A DNA stretch of 19,662 bases from Bacteroidota bacterium (GTDB lineage Bacteria; Bacteroidota; Bacteroidia; M30B66): contig JAGQVC010000004.1 in assembly GCA_020438185.1 (NCBI GenBank), positions 1-19,662 on the forward strand, in the 5' to 3' direction. The position numbers and the translations under genes were made by a program. A model generated the notes under the pieces. That model had not been told where the DNA came from and ran no database searches. It saw nothing but the letters and a program-made list of their open reading frames with translations. Each line of letters begins with the position of its first letter. The first letter of the stretch is position 1. This document shows, piece after piece, positions 8,210 through 16,370 of this stretch.

Positions 8210-10672
8210 ATGAACGACACCCCAAACCCAACCCGGGCTGTCAGAGAAACATCTGAAACTGTTTGTTATCACTGCGGAGAGATTTGCAGAGATACTGTTA
8301 TTCACGCACACGATAAGGATTTTTGTTGCGATGGATGCCGTTTGGTGTATGAAATACTTGACGAAAACAACCTCTGCTCCTATTATTCCATCGAGCCCGG
8401 TTCGGGTAACACGGTTAACCGTCCCGCCGAAGGCGGAAGATACGCCTACCTCGACGACCCGGAGATAAATGCGGGACTCATTCATTTTAATGATGGCAAA
8501 CATGTGCATGTAACCCTGTTTGCCCCCGGAATACATTGCAGCTCATGCATCTGGTTGCTGGAGCACCTTCAAAAACTCAATCCCGGAATTTTTCATTCAT
8601 CGGTTAACTTTCCAAAACGGGAAGTCACTGTGGCTTTTAACCCCGAAAAGGTTAAACTTTCGGAGGTAGCAGCCCTGATGAGCTCCATCGGTTACGAACC
8701 GCACATCTCAATGCAGGATCTCGAATCGGGCAATAAGAAACAGGCGGATCGCTCTTCCTGGTACAAAATCGGAATTGCAGGCTTCTGCTTCGGAAACATC
8801 ATGATGTTCAGCTTTCCCGAGTATTTCTCGATTGCTGATGTGGCCGACGATCCGGGACTTAGGCAGACTTTCAGTTACCTGAACCTTGGCTTCTCGCTTC
8901 CGGTGCTGCTTTACAGTGCTTCCGGCTTTTTCAAATCGGCCTGGGGCGCTATTAAGGCAAAGCAGCTCAATATTGATCTTCCGCTGGCTGCGGCAATCCT
9001 GATGACTTTCATCAGAAGTGTGTTCGAGATTTTCAGTAACACGGGGCCCGGTTACCTCGATTCGATGTCGGGAATCGTATTTTTTATGCTGATTGGCAGG
9101 GCTTTTCAGAACAAGACTTACCAAACACTGGCATTCGATCGCGATTACCGCTCTTATTTCCCGGTAGCTGTTTCGGTGGCTTCCGCCGAAGGCGAAGAAC
9201 GCGTGCCGGTTACCGCGCTAAAACGCGGGATGCGCATGATTATACGCAATGGTGAAATTATTCCTGCCGATTCGATTCTGCTTCGCGGGGAGGCCGCTAT
9301 TGACTACAGTTTTGTTACCGGTGAATCGGACCCCGTTGAGAAAAAATCGGGCGACCTGATATACGCAGGTGGTAAGCAGGCCGGTCGACGCATCGAACTC
9401 GAAATAGTAAAACCGGTTAAACAAAGTTACCTCACCACACTTTGGAATAAACCTGCATTTGCCAAAGATGATGCGGCAGAACGCAGAGCCAGTCTGGAAA
9501 ACAGAATAAATACTTGGTTCACAATTTCGGTTTTTATTATTGCCGCCTTATCGGCGGGATACTGGTATTGGGCCGGCGAACCCATGCGTATTCTGCATGT
9601 GGTTACAACAATACTGATTGTTGCCTGTCCCTGCATTTTATTGCTTGCGGCCTCATTTACTCAAGGTAACGTTTTGCGAATCATGGGTCGTTACGGCTTT
9701 TTCCTAAGGAATGCCTTCACGATTGAAAAGATTGCGAATGCCAAAGTGATTGTCTTCGACAAAACAGGGACGCTTACAGGTAATAGCGAGTTTGAAGCAA
9801 GTTTCGAAGGAACGCTGGATGAAACAGAGCAGGACGAAACGGGTTCAATTTGTGCTCATTCAAACCACCCGCTTAGCCGGCAGATTGCGCTGCAACTTGG
9901 AAGTCGCTTCGTTCAGGAAGTATCAGACTTTGAAGAAACTCCGGGGAAAGGAATCAAAGCCCGCATCGGCATTAACGAATATCGGATTGGCTCGGCAGAA
10001 TTCGCCGGAGTTTTGACCAATTCTGAAATGAACGTAACCAAGGTTTACGTGAGTAAGAACGGTGAGTTCAAGGGTTTCTTCATCATGAGGCACAGCCTCA
10101 GAAAAGGTGTTGGTGAAATGCTTGACAAGCTGGCCGGCAAACATGAATTATATTTGCTAAGTGGCGACCACGACGGCGACCGCGAACGCATGAGCCGCTG
10201 GTTTAAAGCCGAAAACATGCATTTTAAATGCAGTCCGGCCGACAAGCTGGAATTTATTGGCCAACTAAAAGCGGAAGGTAAAAAAGTGATGATGATTGGA
10301 GACGGCCTCAATGATGCCGGAGCGTTGCAGGAAAGCGATGCCGGAATTGCGGTTTCGGATAACCTCAACAACTTCTCGCCTGCTTCGGATGCTATTATTG
10401 ATGGCGGACTGATGCCCGGATTGGATAAGCTTATTGAATACGCCGTTGATTCGGACCGGGTGATAAGATTGAGCTTTGCGGTTTCGCTCATTTATAATGT
10501 GGTGGGCTTGTATTTCGCTGTGCGTGGTGAGCTCCAGCCTGTAATTGCTGCTATTCTGATGCCGGTTGCCTCTATTACGATTGTAAGCTTTGCCACTTTG
10601 CTTTCAACCATTATGGCATCGGTCAGAAAACTCAAATCCATAAAACATGATGAAAATCATATTTCGGTCTGA
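8210..10672 (+). CDS. ccoI: Copper-translocating P1B-type ATPase CcoI/FixI for cbb3 oxidase assembly
   Basis: This 820-residue membrane ATPase is of the CcoI/FixI group, which exports copper to the periplasm for the CuB centre of cbb3 oxidase. The N-terminus has a cysteine-rich zinc-ribbon-like domain (C19, C22, C26, C39, C40, C43), then a heavy-metal-associated domain with C110-S-S-C113. Membrane segments follow, then the actuator TGES (370-373), the CPC metal site (473-475), phosphorylation motif DKTGT with D517, HP motif (553-554) and GDGLND (697-702). The segment after CPC reads ILLLAAS, where P1B ATPases normally have a proline (ALxLAxP); the nucleotide-binding and phosphorylation motifs look intact. 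It sits 12 bases after the hemerythrin-like gene and 63 before ccoS. Its stop codon overlaps a candidate operator. Confidence 0.95.
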   Translation: MNDTPNPTRAVRETSETVCYHCGEICRDTVIHAHDKDFCCDGCRLVYEILDENNLCSYYSIEPGSGNTVNRPAEGGRYAYLDDPEINAGLIHFNDGKHVHVTLFAPGIHCSSCIWLLEHLQKLNPGIFHSSVNFPKREVTVAFNPEKVKLSEVAALMSSIGYEPHISMQDLESGNKKQADRSSWYKIGIAGFCFGNIMMFSFPEYFSIADVADDPGLRQTFSYLNLGFSLPVLLYSASGFFKSAWGAIKAKQLNIDLPLAAAILMTFIRSVFEIFSNTGPGYLDSMSGIVFFMLIGRAFQNKTYQTLAFDRDYRSYFPVAVSVASAEGEERVPVTALKRGMRMIIRNGEIIPADSILLRGEAAIDYSFVTGESDPVEKKSGDLIYAGGKQAGRRIELEIVKPVKQSYLTTLWNKPAFAKDDAAERRASLENRINTWFTISVFIIAALSAGYWYWAGEPMRILHVVTTILIVACPCILLLAASFTQGNVLRIMGRYGFFLRNAFTIEKIANAKVIVFDKTGTLTGNSEFEASFEGTLDETEQDETGSICAHSNHPLSRQIALQLGSRFVQEVSDFEETPGKGIKARIGINEYRIGSAEFAGVLTNSEMNVTKVYVSKNGEFKGFFIMRHSLRKGVGEMLDKLAGKHELYLLSGDHDGDRERMSRWFKAENMHFKCSPADKLEFIGQLKAEGKKVMMIGDGLNDAGALQESDAGIAVSDNLNNFSPASDAIIDGGLMPGLDKLIEYAVDSDRVIRLSFAVSLIYNVVGLYFAVRGELQPVIAAILMPVASITIVSFATLLSTIMASVRKLKSIKHDENHISV
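8424..8436 (+). repeat. Intragenic palindrome, CCGCCGAAGGCGG
   Basis: A perfect 5-bp-arm palindrome around GAA reads P-A-E-G-G in CcoI (residues 72-76). It lies in the linker between the zinc-ribbon-like domain and the heavy-metal-associated domain. Confidence 0.6.
9182..9195 (+). repeat. Intragenic palindrome, TCCGCCGAAGGCGA
   Basis: A second copy within ccoI reads S-A-E-G-E (residues 325-329) at the edge of the actuator domain, in what is normally a variable loop. Confidence 0.55.
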
Positions 10673-10712
10673 TGCACGTCATTTAGCCCCGAATTATGCC
10701 CATCTACTTTTG
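10670..10712 (+). promoter_or_regulatory. Candidate Crp/Fnr operator plus promoter for ccoS-ccoNOQP
   Basis: TGATGCACGTCA at 10670-10681 has the TGA-N6-TCA core and shares TGAT-N4-GTCAT with the operator at 7516-7537. A perfect -7 element TACTTTTG follows at 10705-10712. The -33 position (10682-10684) is only TTT, as expected for an activator-dependent promoter. With transcription starting at about 10718, the operator centre falls about 42 bases upstream, the class II activator position. The operator overlaps the ccoI stop codon. Confidence 0.5.
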
Positions 10713-10735
10713 CTAAACCAACAAACCCGAATAAA

Positions 10736-10921
10736 ATGAGTGCCCTCTTTCTCTTAATCTTCATCAGTATTGCGGTGGCTGCAGGGTTTCTTGCGGCCTT
10801 TCTGTGGTCTGTAAAAAAAGGTCAGTACGACGACGATTATACCCCTGCCGTTCGCATGTTATTCGACGACAGGCCCGAAAACAATAAAACAGAAATCAAA
10901 AAAACCAACCAATCAAATTAA
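10736..10921 (+). CDS. ccoS: cbb3-type cytochrome oxidase assembly protein CcoS
   Basis: This 61-residue protein has one N-terminal membrane helix (about residues 3-25) and the family signature W-x-x-K-x-G-Q-Y-D-D ... P-A-x-R-M-L-F-D-D (24-46). CcoS is required for insertion of heme b and copper into subunit CcoN in bacteria where it has been studied. It is the first gene after the internal promoter candidate and stands 12 bases before ccoNO. The charged C-terminal tail (KTEIKKTNQSN) is not conserved in the family as far as I know. Confidence 0.95.
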   Translation: MSALFLLIFISIAVAAGFLAAFLWSVKKGQYDDDYTPAVRMLFDDRPENNKTEIKKTNQSN

Positions 10922-10933
10922 TACGACGCTGTC

Positions 10934-13093
10934 ATGGAAGTAGAACGTTTTGAATACGACAACCGGACGCCCAGAGACTTTGCAATTGCATCGATAGTTT
11001 TTGGGCTCATTGGTATGCTGGTAGGCTTGTATGCGGCTCTGGAGCTGGTGTTCCCGAACCTGAATCTGGGTCTGCCCTATACCACATTTGGCCGGATAAG
11101 GCCATTACACACCAATGCGGTGATTTTCGCATTCGTGGGTAACGGTATTTTTGCCGGTGTTTATTATTCACTGCAACGCCTTTGCAAGGCACGCATGTTC
11201 AGCGATAAGCTGAGCCGCATCCATTTCTGGGGTTGGCAGCTAATCATTCTTGCGGCAGCAATTACACTTCCGCTGGGTATCACAACCAGTAAGGAATACG
11301 CAGAGCTGGAATGGCCAATCGATATTGCCATCACTGTTATCTGGGTAATTTTCGGATGGAACATGTTCGGAACCATTCTGAAACGCCGCGTTCAGCACCT
11401 TTACGTGGCTATCTGGTTTTACATTGCCACGTTCGTTACCGTGGCGGTTCTGCACCTGGTTAACTCGTTCGAACTTCCTGTTAACTTCCTGAAAAGCTAC
11501 AGCTGGTATGCCGGTGTTCAGGATGCGCTTGTGCAATGGTGGTACGGACACAATGCCGTGGCATTCTTCCTTACAACACCTTACCTCGGATTGATGTACT
11601 ATTTCGTTCCGAAAGCAGCCAACCGTCCGGTATATTCATACCGCCTGTCAATTATTCACTTTTGGGCGCTCATCTTTATTTACATCTGGGCAGGTCCTCA
11701 CCACCTTTTATATACAGCACTTCCCGACTGGGCTCAGTCACTGGGAACCGTATTCTCATTTATGCTTATTGCTCCATCCTGGGGTGGTATGATTAACGGA
11801 TTGCTTACGCTGCGCGGTGCCTGGGATAAGGTACGCGAAGATGTGGTTCTAAAGTTTATGGTGGTTGCCATTACCGCTTACGGTATGTCAACATTCGAAG
11901 GACCGATGCTTTCGCTTAAAAACGTGAACGCGATTGCACACTTTACCGACTGGATTATTGCACACGTACACGTTGGTGCACTGGGCTGGAATGGTATGCT
12001 AACCTTTGGTATGCTATACTGGTTGTTCCCAAGATTCTACGGAGTGAAACTTTATTCGGGCAAGCTGGCAAACTTCCACTTCTGGATTGCCACACTGGGT
12101 ATCATGTTCTATGCTATTCCACTTTACTGGGCAGGATTAACTCAGTTTGAAATGTGGAGAGACTTCACTTCAGATGGATTCCTTCAGTATCCAAACTTCC
12201 TCGAAACAGTAACTCAGCTTATTCCAATGTACGCACTGCGTTCGCTGGGTGGTTCACTTTACCTGATCGGCTTCTTTGTAATGATTTACAACTTGTGGAA
12301 AACAGCTGCAGCAGGCAAGTTTGTGGCCGAAGAATCGGCCGAAGCTGCTCCGCTTCCAGCGGGACATACACCAGGAAGAGCAGCTGGCGAACACTGGCAC
12401 CGTGTTATTGAGCGTCGTCCAACACAAATGCTGATTTTCTCCCTAATCATGATTCTGATTGGAGGTATTGTGGAAATGGTACCTACATTCCTGATTAAGA
12501 GTAATGTTCCAACGATTACGAATGTGCAGCCATACACTCCACTTGAGTTGCAGGGGCGCGACATATATGTACGTGAAGGTTGCTACACCTGTCACAGCCA
12601 GATGATCAGGCCATTCAGGTTCGAAACCGAACGTTACGGAGAGTATTCCAAAGCTGGTGAGTTCATTTACGATCACCCGTTCCAGTGGGGTTCTAAACGT
12701 ACTGGTCCGGATCTCCACCGGGTAGGTGGAAAATACCCTGACAGCTGGCACTACAACCACATGGATGAACCAACTTCCATGTCGCCTGGATCTATTATGC
12801 CACCGTACCCGTGGTTGCTTGATGACGAGTTGGATACTTCAACAACTGCTGCCAAAATAAGGGCAATGCAAACGTTGGGTGTTCCTTATCCCGAAGGCTA
12901 CGATGCCCGTGCCAACCGCGATCTGGTTGCCCAGGAGCTAAGTATTCAGGCTAACCTCAAATCATCGGGTGTAGAAACACCTGCCAACAAGGAAATCATT
13001 GCTGTAATTGCTTACCTGCAGCGTCTTGGTATCGATATCAAAGGCGAACATAAAGTAAGTTTTGACGGTGAAACCGCTCAAGTTCAACCTTAA
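10934..13093 (+). CDS. ccoNO: cbb3-type cytochrome c oxidase, fused subunits I and II (CcoN-CcoO)
   Basis: The 719-residue protein carries both catalytic subunit I and the heme c subunit II, a fusion known from Bacteroidota. The CcoN part (about 1-460) has the low-spin heme b ligand H59 (RPLHTN), CuB ligands H206, H256 and H257 (WYGHN, GPHH), the conserved Y250, and heme ligands H344 and H346 (AHVHVG). A linker of about 40 residues with a Pro/Ala-rich stretch (467-485) leads to a membrane helix (498-520) and the CcoO domain, with one heme c motif CYTCH at 550-554 and probable axial M622 (SPGSIMPPYPW). It catalyses oxygen reduction coupled to proton pumping in the cytoplasmic membrane. The start codon is preceded directly by GTC, as in several following genes. 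Confidence 0.97.
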   Translation: MEVERFEYDNRTPRDFAIASIVFGLIGMLVGLYAALELVFPNLNLGLPYTTFGRIRPLHTNAVIFAFVGNGIFAGVYYSLQRLCKARMFSDKLSRIHFWGWQLIILAAAITLPLGITTSKEYAELEWPIDIAITVIWVIFGWNMFGTILKRRVQHLYVAIWFYIATFVTVAVLHLVNSFELPVNFLKSYSWYAGVQDALVQWWYGHNAVAFFLTTPYLGLMYYFVPKAANRPVYSYRLSIIHFWALIFIYIWAGPHHLLYTALPDWAQSLGTVFSFMLIAPSWGGMINGLLTLRGAWDKVREDVVLKFMVVAITAYGMSTFEGPMLSLKNVNAIAHFTDWIIAHVHVGALGWNGMLTFGMLYWLFPRFYGVKLYSGKLANFHFWIATLGIMFYAIPLYWAGLTQFEMWRDFTSDGFLQYPNFLETVTQLIPMYALRSLGGSLYLIGFFVMIYNLWKTAAAGKFVAEESAEAAPLPAGHTPGRAAGEHWHRVIERRPTQMLIFSLIMILIGGIVEMVPTFLIKSNVPTITNVQPYTPLELQGRDIYVREGCYTCHSQMIRPFRFETERYGEYSKAGEFIYDHPFQWGSKRTGPDLHRVGGKYPDSWHYNHMDEPTSMSPGSIMPPYPWLLDDELDTSTTAAKIRAMQTLGVPYPEGYDARANRDLVAQELSIQANLKSSGVETPANKEIIAVIAYLQRLGIDIKGEHKVSFDGETAQVQP

Positions 13094-13105
13094 TAACGAT
13101 TAGCC

Positions 13106-13276
13106 ATGAAATTCATCAATTATCTGAAAGACATTGCGGGAGTTGAAATTTTTCCAATGATCTCGCTGCTGATATTTTTCATCTTCTTCGTGTTGCTCAT
13201 TGCTTACGTATTTCTGACAGACAAGAATGAAATCCTTGCGATGAAGAATCTTCCACTCGATCAAAACGAAGACTAA
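13106..13276 (+). CDS. ccoQ: CcoQ-like small membrane subunit of cbb3 oxidase
   Basis: This short frame encodes 56 residues (MKFINYLKDIAGVEIFPMIS...). It has one strongly hydrophobic helix at about residues 15-37, then a charged tail ending LPLDQNED. Position between ccoNO (12 bases upstream) and ccoP (13 bases downstream), size and topology fit CcoQ, which stabilises the oxidase complex. Sequence conservation in CcoQ is low, so the call rests mainly on context. Confidence 0.85.
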   Translation: MKFINYLKDIAGVEIFPMISLLIFFIFFVLLIAYVFLTDKNEILAMKNLPLDQNED

Positions 13277-13289
13277 TAAGAAACAGGTC

Positions 13290-14471
13290 ATGAAAAACTT
13301 ATCAAACTATACGACTATGAGTAAGGCTAAATTCCGCATTGCGGCAGCTCTCACAGCCTTACCGGCTTTACTGTCGGCTCAGCAGACAGAAGCTCCGGGA
13401 CCAAATCCCGTTTATACTAATCCGGTTTTTTTGGTTATGGTAATTACTGCCATAGTGCTGTTGTTCGTGATATACAGCCTTACAGCAACCATGAAAAATC
13501 TCAGCGCCAGAAAAAAAGAGGAGTCTGAGAAATCTTCATCCGGTATGAGTGCGGTGCTTGTTCTGCTTGCAGCAGGAAGTTCGCTTCCGGCTTCTGCCGA
13601 AAACCTGATGCCTCCGGTAACAATTGGAGGACTGGATTCCTGGATTGTGGTGCTGCTTGGATTGGTAATTCTGGTTGAGTTCCTTGTAATTCTTGTAATT
13701 ATTCAGTCGGTTAAAAACCTGCTTATTGGACTTGGATTGCAACAAGAACCTGATCCGGATTCAGTAAAACCATGGATTAACTGGAAATGGCTCGACCGCC
13801 AATTAACGGATGCTATTCCGCTAGACCGTGAAGCAGAAGTGATGACCGACCACGAATACGATGGAATCCGTGAGCTGGATAACAATCTTCCGCCCTGGTG
13901 GGTTTACGGTTTCTATTTCACTATCATCTTCGGTTTCTTCTATCTGTTAAACTACCATGTGTTCAGAACGAGTCCGCTGCCTGCACAGGAATATCAGGAG
14001 CAACTTGCAGAAGCTGAACTTATGAAAAAAGAGCAACTTCAGAAGGCAGCAGCTAATGTGGACGAAACAAACGTAACGATGCTAACAGATGCTGCTATGC
14101 TTGCCTCCGGAAAGGAAATCTATACAGGAAACTGTGCTGCCTGTCACGGACAAGCAGGTGAAGGTGGCGTTGGACCAAACCTAACCGATAAATTCTGGCT
14201 TCACGGCGGTGGTATCAGCAACGTTTTTAAAACAATTAAATATGGTGTTCCTGCAAAAGGAATGATTGCCTGGCAAAGCCAACTAAAGCCTGAAGCCATT
14301 CAAAAAGTAGCCAGCTACGTGTTAAGTCTTCAGGGAAGCAATCCGGCAAATCCAAAAGAACCACAGGGACCTGAATGGGTTGAGGAAACTTCCGGCGAAG
14401 CCGCTGCACAAACTGATTCATTATCTGCTGTTGCTAACGATACATTAAGTTCTGCAATGGCGCAACATTAA
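13290..14471 (+). CDS. ccoP: cbb3-type cytochrome c oxidase subunit III (CcoP), single heme c
   Basis: The 393-residue subunit contains the FixP/CcoP signature DHEYDGIRELDNNLPPWW (187-204) followed by a membrane helix (about 203-222). A cytochrome c domain follows, with one CXXCH motif CAACH (282-286) and likely axial M325 (KGMIAW). Proteobacterial CcoP has two heme c domains; only one is present here, as is common in Bacteroidota. The N-terminus is unusual: a signal-like segment (10-31), a helix (46-66), a second signal-like segment ending PASAEN (86-105) and another helix (115-142). M10 is an alternative start. The last ~45 residues are low-complexity, rich in Ala, Ser and Glu. It passes electrons to the CcoNO subunit. 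Confidence 0.95.
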   Translation: MKNLSNYTTMSKAKFRIAAALTALPALLSAQQTEAPGPNPVYTNPVFLVMVITAIVLLFVIYSLTATMKNLSARKKEESEKSSSGMSAVLVLLAAGSSLPASAENLMPPVTIGGLDSWIVVLLGLVILVEFLVILVIIQSVKNLLIGLGLQQEPDPDSVKPWINWKWLDRQLTDAIPLDREAEVMTDHEYDGIRELDNNLPPWWVYGFYFTIIFGFFYLLNYHVFRTSPLPAQEYQEQLAEAELMKKEQLQKAAANVDETNVTMLTDAAMLASGKEIYTGNCAACHGQAGEGGVGPNLTDKFWLHGGGISNVFKTIKYGVPAKGMIAWQSQLKPEAIQKVASYVLSLQGSNPANPKEPQGPEWVEETSGEAAAQTDSLSAVANDTLSSAMAQH

Positions 14472-14475
14472 AGTC

Positions 14476-15900
14476 ATGAATTCAAACGAAGAACATCCGG
14501 ATTTTAAGAGAGATGAATCTTTCCGTGATTCCATTGGAACGATTGCGAGTGATGGGAAAAGAAACTGGTTGTTCCCACAAAAACCCAAAGGCCGTTTTTA
14601 TAACAAACGGACTATTGCAAGTATCGTTTACCTCGTTCTTTTCTTTACTATACCATTCATTAAGGTAAACGGCGATCCACTGGTATTACTCAATATCGTT
14701 GAACGCAAGTTCATCATTTTCGGAATCGTATTTTTCCCGCAGGATTTATTCCTGTTTGCCGTGGCCATGCTCACTTTTATGGTGTTTATTGTATTGTTTA
14801 CGGCCATTTTCGGAAGGCTTTTCTGCGGTTGGGCTTGCCCCCAAACCATTTTTATGGAAATGGTTTTCCGGAAAATTGAATACTGGATTGACGGCGATGC
14901 CAATGCACAACGTAAACTGAAAGCAGCACCCTGGAACCGCGAGAAAATCATCAAACGTGCTTCGAAACACCTGATTTTCTTCACGATTTCATTCATCATT
15001 GCTAACTTCTTCCTTGCTTATATCATTAGTATGGATGAGCTGATTAAGATTGCAACCGAGCCATTGAGCAAACATACCGGCGGTTTCATCGCCCTTATGC
15101 TCTTTACCGGTGCCTTCTTCTTCGTATACAGCTGGTTCAGAGAGCAGGTTTGTCTGGTTGTTTGCCCTTACGGGCGATTGCAGGGCGTACTCCTCGATAA
15201 GAATTCAATCGTTGTTGCTTACGATTATGTCCGCGGGGAACCCCGCGGGAAACACAAAAAAGGGCAGGACGATTCAAACCTGGGCGACTGCGTTGATTGC
15301 GGTTTGTGCGTGAGGGTTTGCCCAACCGGAATTGACATCCGCAACGGAACCCAACTCGAATGTGTTAACTGCACTGCCTGCATCGATGCCTGCGATGGTA
15401 TCATGGATCAGGTTAAAAAACCGCGCGGTCTAATAAGATACGATTCGGAAAATGGGATTGCAATCGGTCAGAAACTAAAGATTACAACCCGCATGATTGG
15501 TTATTCGGCAGTGCTTCTGGCATTAATGGTTGGCCTTGGTTTCGGAATAGGCAACCGCAGCATTTCGGAAGTCACCATTCTCAGGGCTCCGGGATTGTTG
15601 TTCCAGGAAGTTGGACAGGATAGCATCTCCAATCTGTACAACTTTAAGATTGTAAACAAGTCGCGCGAAGAGCTCCCCGTACTATTGCAGGTTGATAATG
15701 TGCCGGCAACCATTAAACAGGTTGGAAATCATCCTAACAGCTTCAACATCGAAAGGGACGGAATGGCCGAAGGAACCTTCTTCGTGGTTATTCACCGAAA
15801 AGATCTCGAAGGCCGCAAAAACAAACTAAAATTCAAAGTCATGTCAGGCGATCAGGTACTTGAAACTTACTCTTCAACATTCCTGGCTCCGGCTAAATAA
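14476..15900 (+). CDS. ccoG: cbb3 oxidase accessory protein CcoG/FixG (membrane ferredoxin)
   Basis: The 474-residue protein has several membrane helices (about 47-66, 88-113, 165-185, 203-221). It also has the conserved CGWACPQT (117-124) and CLVVCPYGRLQ (226-236) motifs and two 4Fe-4S ferredoxin motifs: C272, C275, C278, C282 and C296, C299, C302, C306. The C-terminal ~110 residues form the Ig-like FixG domain. CcoG has been shown in other bacteria to act as a cupric reductase in copper delivery to cbb3 oxidase. It starts 4 bases after the ccoP stop, with GTC directly before the ATG. Confidence 0.96.
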   Translation: MNSNEEHPDFKRDESFRDSIGTIASDGKRNWLFPQKPKGRFYNKRTIASIVYLVLFFTIPFIKVNGDPLVLLNIVERKFIIFGIVFFPQDLFLFAVAMLTFMVFIVLFTAIFGRLFCGWACPQTIFMEMVFRKIEYWIDGDANAQRKLKAAPWNREKIIKRASKHLIFFTISFIIANFFLAYIISMDELIKIATEPLSKHTGGFIALMLFTGAFFFVYSWFREQVCLVVCPYGRLQGVLLDKNSIVVAYDYVRGEPRGKHKKGQDDSNLGDCVDCGLCVRVCPTGIDIRNGTQLECVNCTACIDACDGIMDQVKKPRGLIRYDSENGIAIGQKLKITTRMIGYSAVLLALMVGLGFGIGNRSISEVTILRAPGLLFQEVGQDSISNLYNFKIVNKSREELPVLLQVDNVPATIKQVGNHPNSFNIERDGMAEGTFFVVIHRKDLEGRKNKLKFKVMSGDQVLETYSSTFLAPAK

Positions 15901-15908
15901 ATAAAGTC

Positions 15909-16367
15909 ATGAAATTTCAGCCAAAATGGAACTGGGGCAGCGGAATTGCCCTGCTTTACACAGCATTTGCAGTTGCAATTGTTGCCATGGTGGTGTATTC
16001 CTTCAAACAAAAAATTGATTTGGTTACACCCGAATACTATGCTGAGGAACTGGTTTACCAGCAACAGATTGATAAGTTGAACAGAGCCCGTGAACTTGAA
16101 AAGGCAATTGACTGGAACCTGTCCGGGAACAGTCTGCAACTGATTTTCCCACCCTCGATGGATAAGAAGGAAATTGCCGGTAAGGTAACTCTGTTCAAAC
16201 CATCAGATAAAAATGCCGATTCGGAGTACGATATTCTATCTGATTCATTGGGCAAACAAACCATTGATGTGAGCAGTTTGCCCGGCGGCAAATACAAACT
16301 TCAGATTGATTGGTCAAACCGCGATCAGACTTATTATCAGGAAGGCGTACTTGTTTTAAATAACTGA
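15909..16367 (+). CDS. ccoH: FixH/CcoH family cbb3 oxidase assembly protein
   Basis: This 152-residue protein has one N-terminal membrane helix (about 11-31) and the FixH signature DLVTPEYYAEELVYQQQID (37-55). A beta-rich periplasmic domain follows. CcoH associates with assembling cbb3 oxidase. It is 8 bases after ccoG and 3 bases before the SafE-like gene, in the order usual for fixGH. Confidence 0.93.
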   Translation: MKFQPKWNWGSGIALLYTAFAVAIVAMVVYSFKQKIDLVTPEYYAEELVYQQQIDKLNRARELEKAIDWNLSGNSLQLIFPPSMDKKEIAGKVTLFKPSDKNADSEYDILSDSLGKQTIDVSSLPGGKYKLQIDWSNRDQTYYQEGVLVLNN

Positions 16368-16370
16368 GTC

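Noticed and set aside
8708..9124. 138-codon open frame on the minus strand opposite ccoI
   Set aside because: Antisense shadow of transmembrane coding sequence; its composition is unlike a real protein from this genome.
10045..10491. 148-codon open frame on the minus strand opposite ccoI
   Set aside because: It mirrors the conserved ATPase P-domain coding region and has no independent features.
15231..15248. GC-rich 18-bp palindrome (CCGCGGGG-AA-CCCCGCGG) inside ccoG
   Set aside because: It encodes R-G-E-P-R-G, which is well conserved in FixG proteins, so it is probably a by-product of codon choice and not an inserted element.
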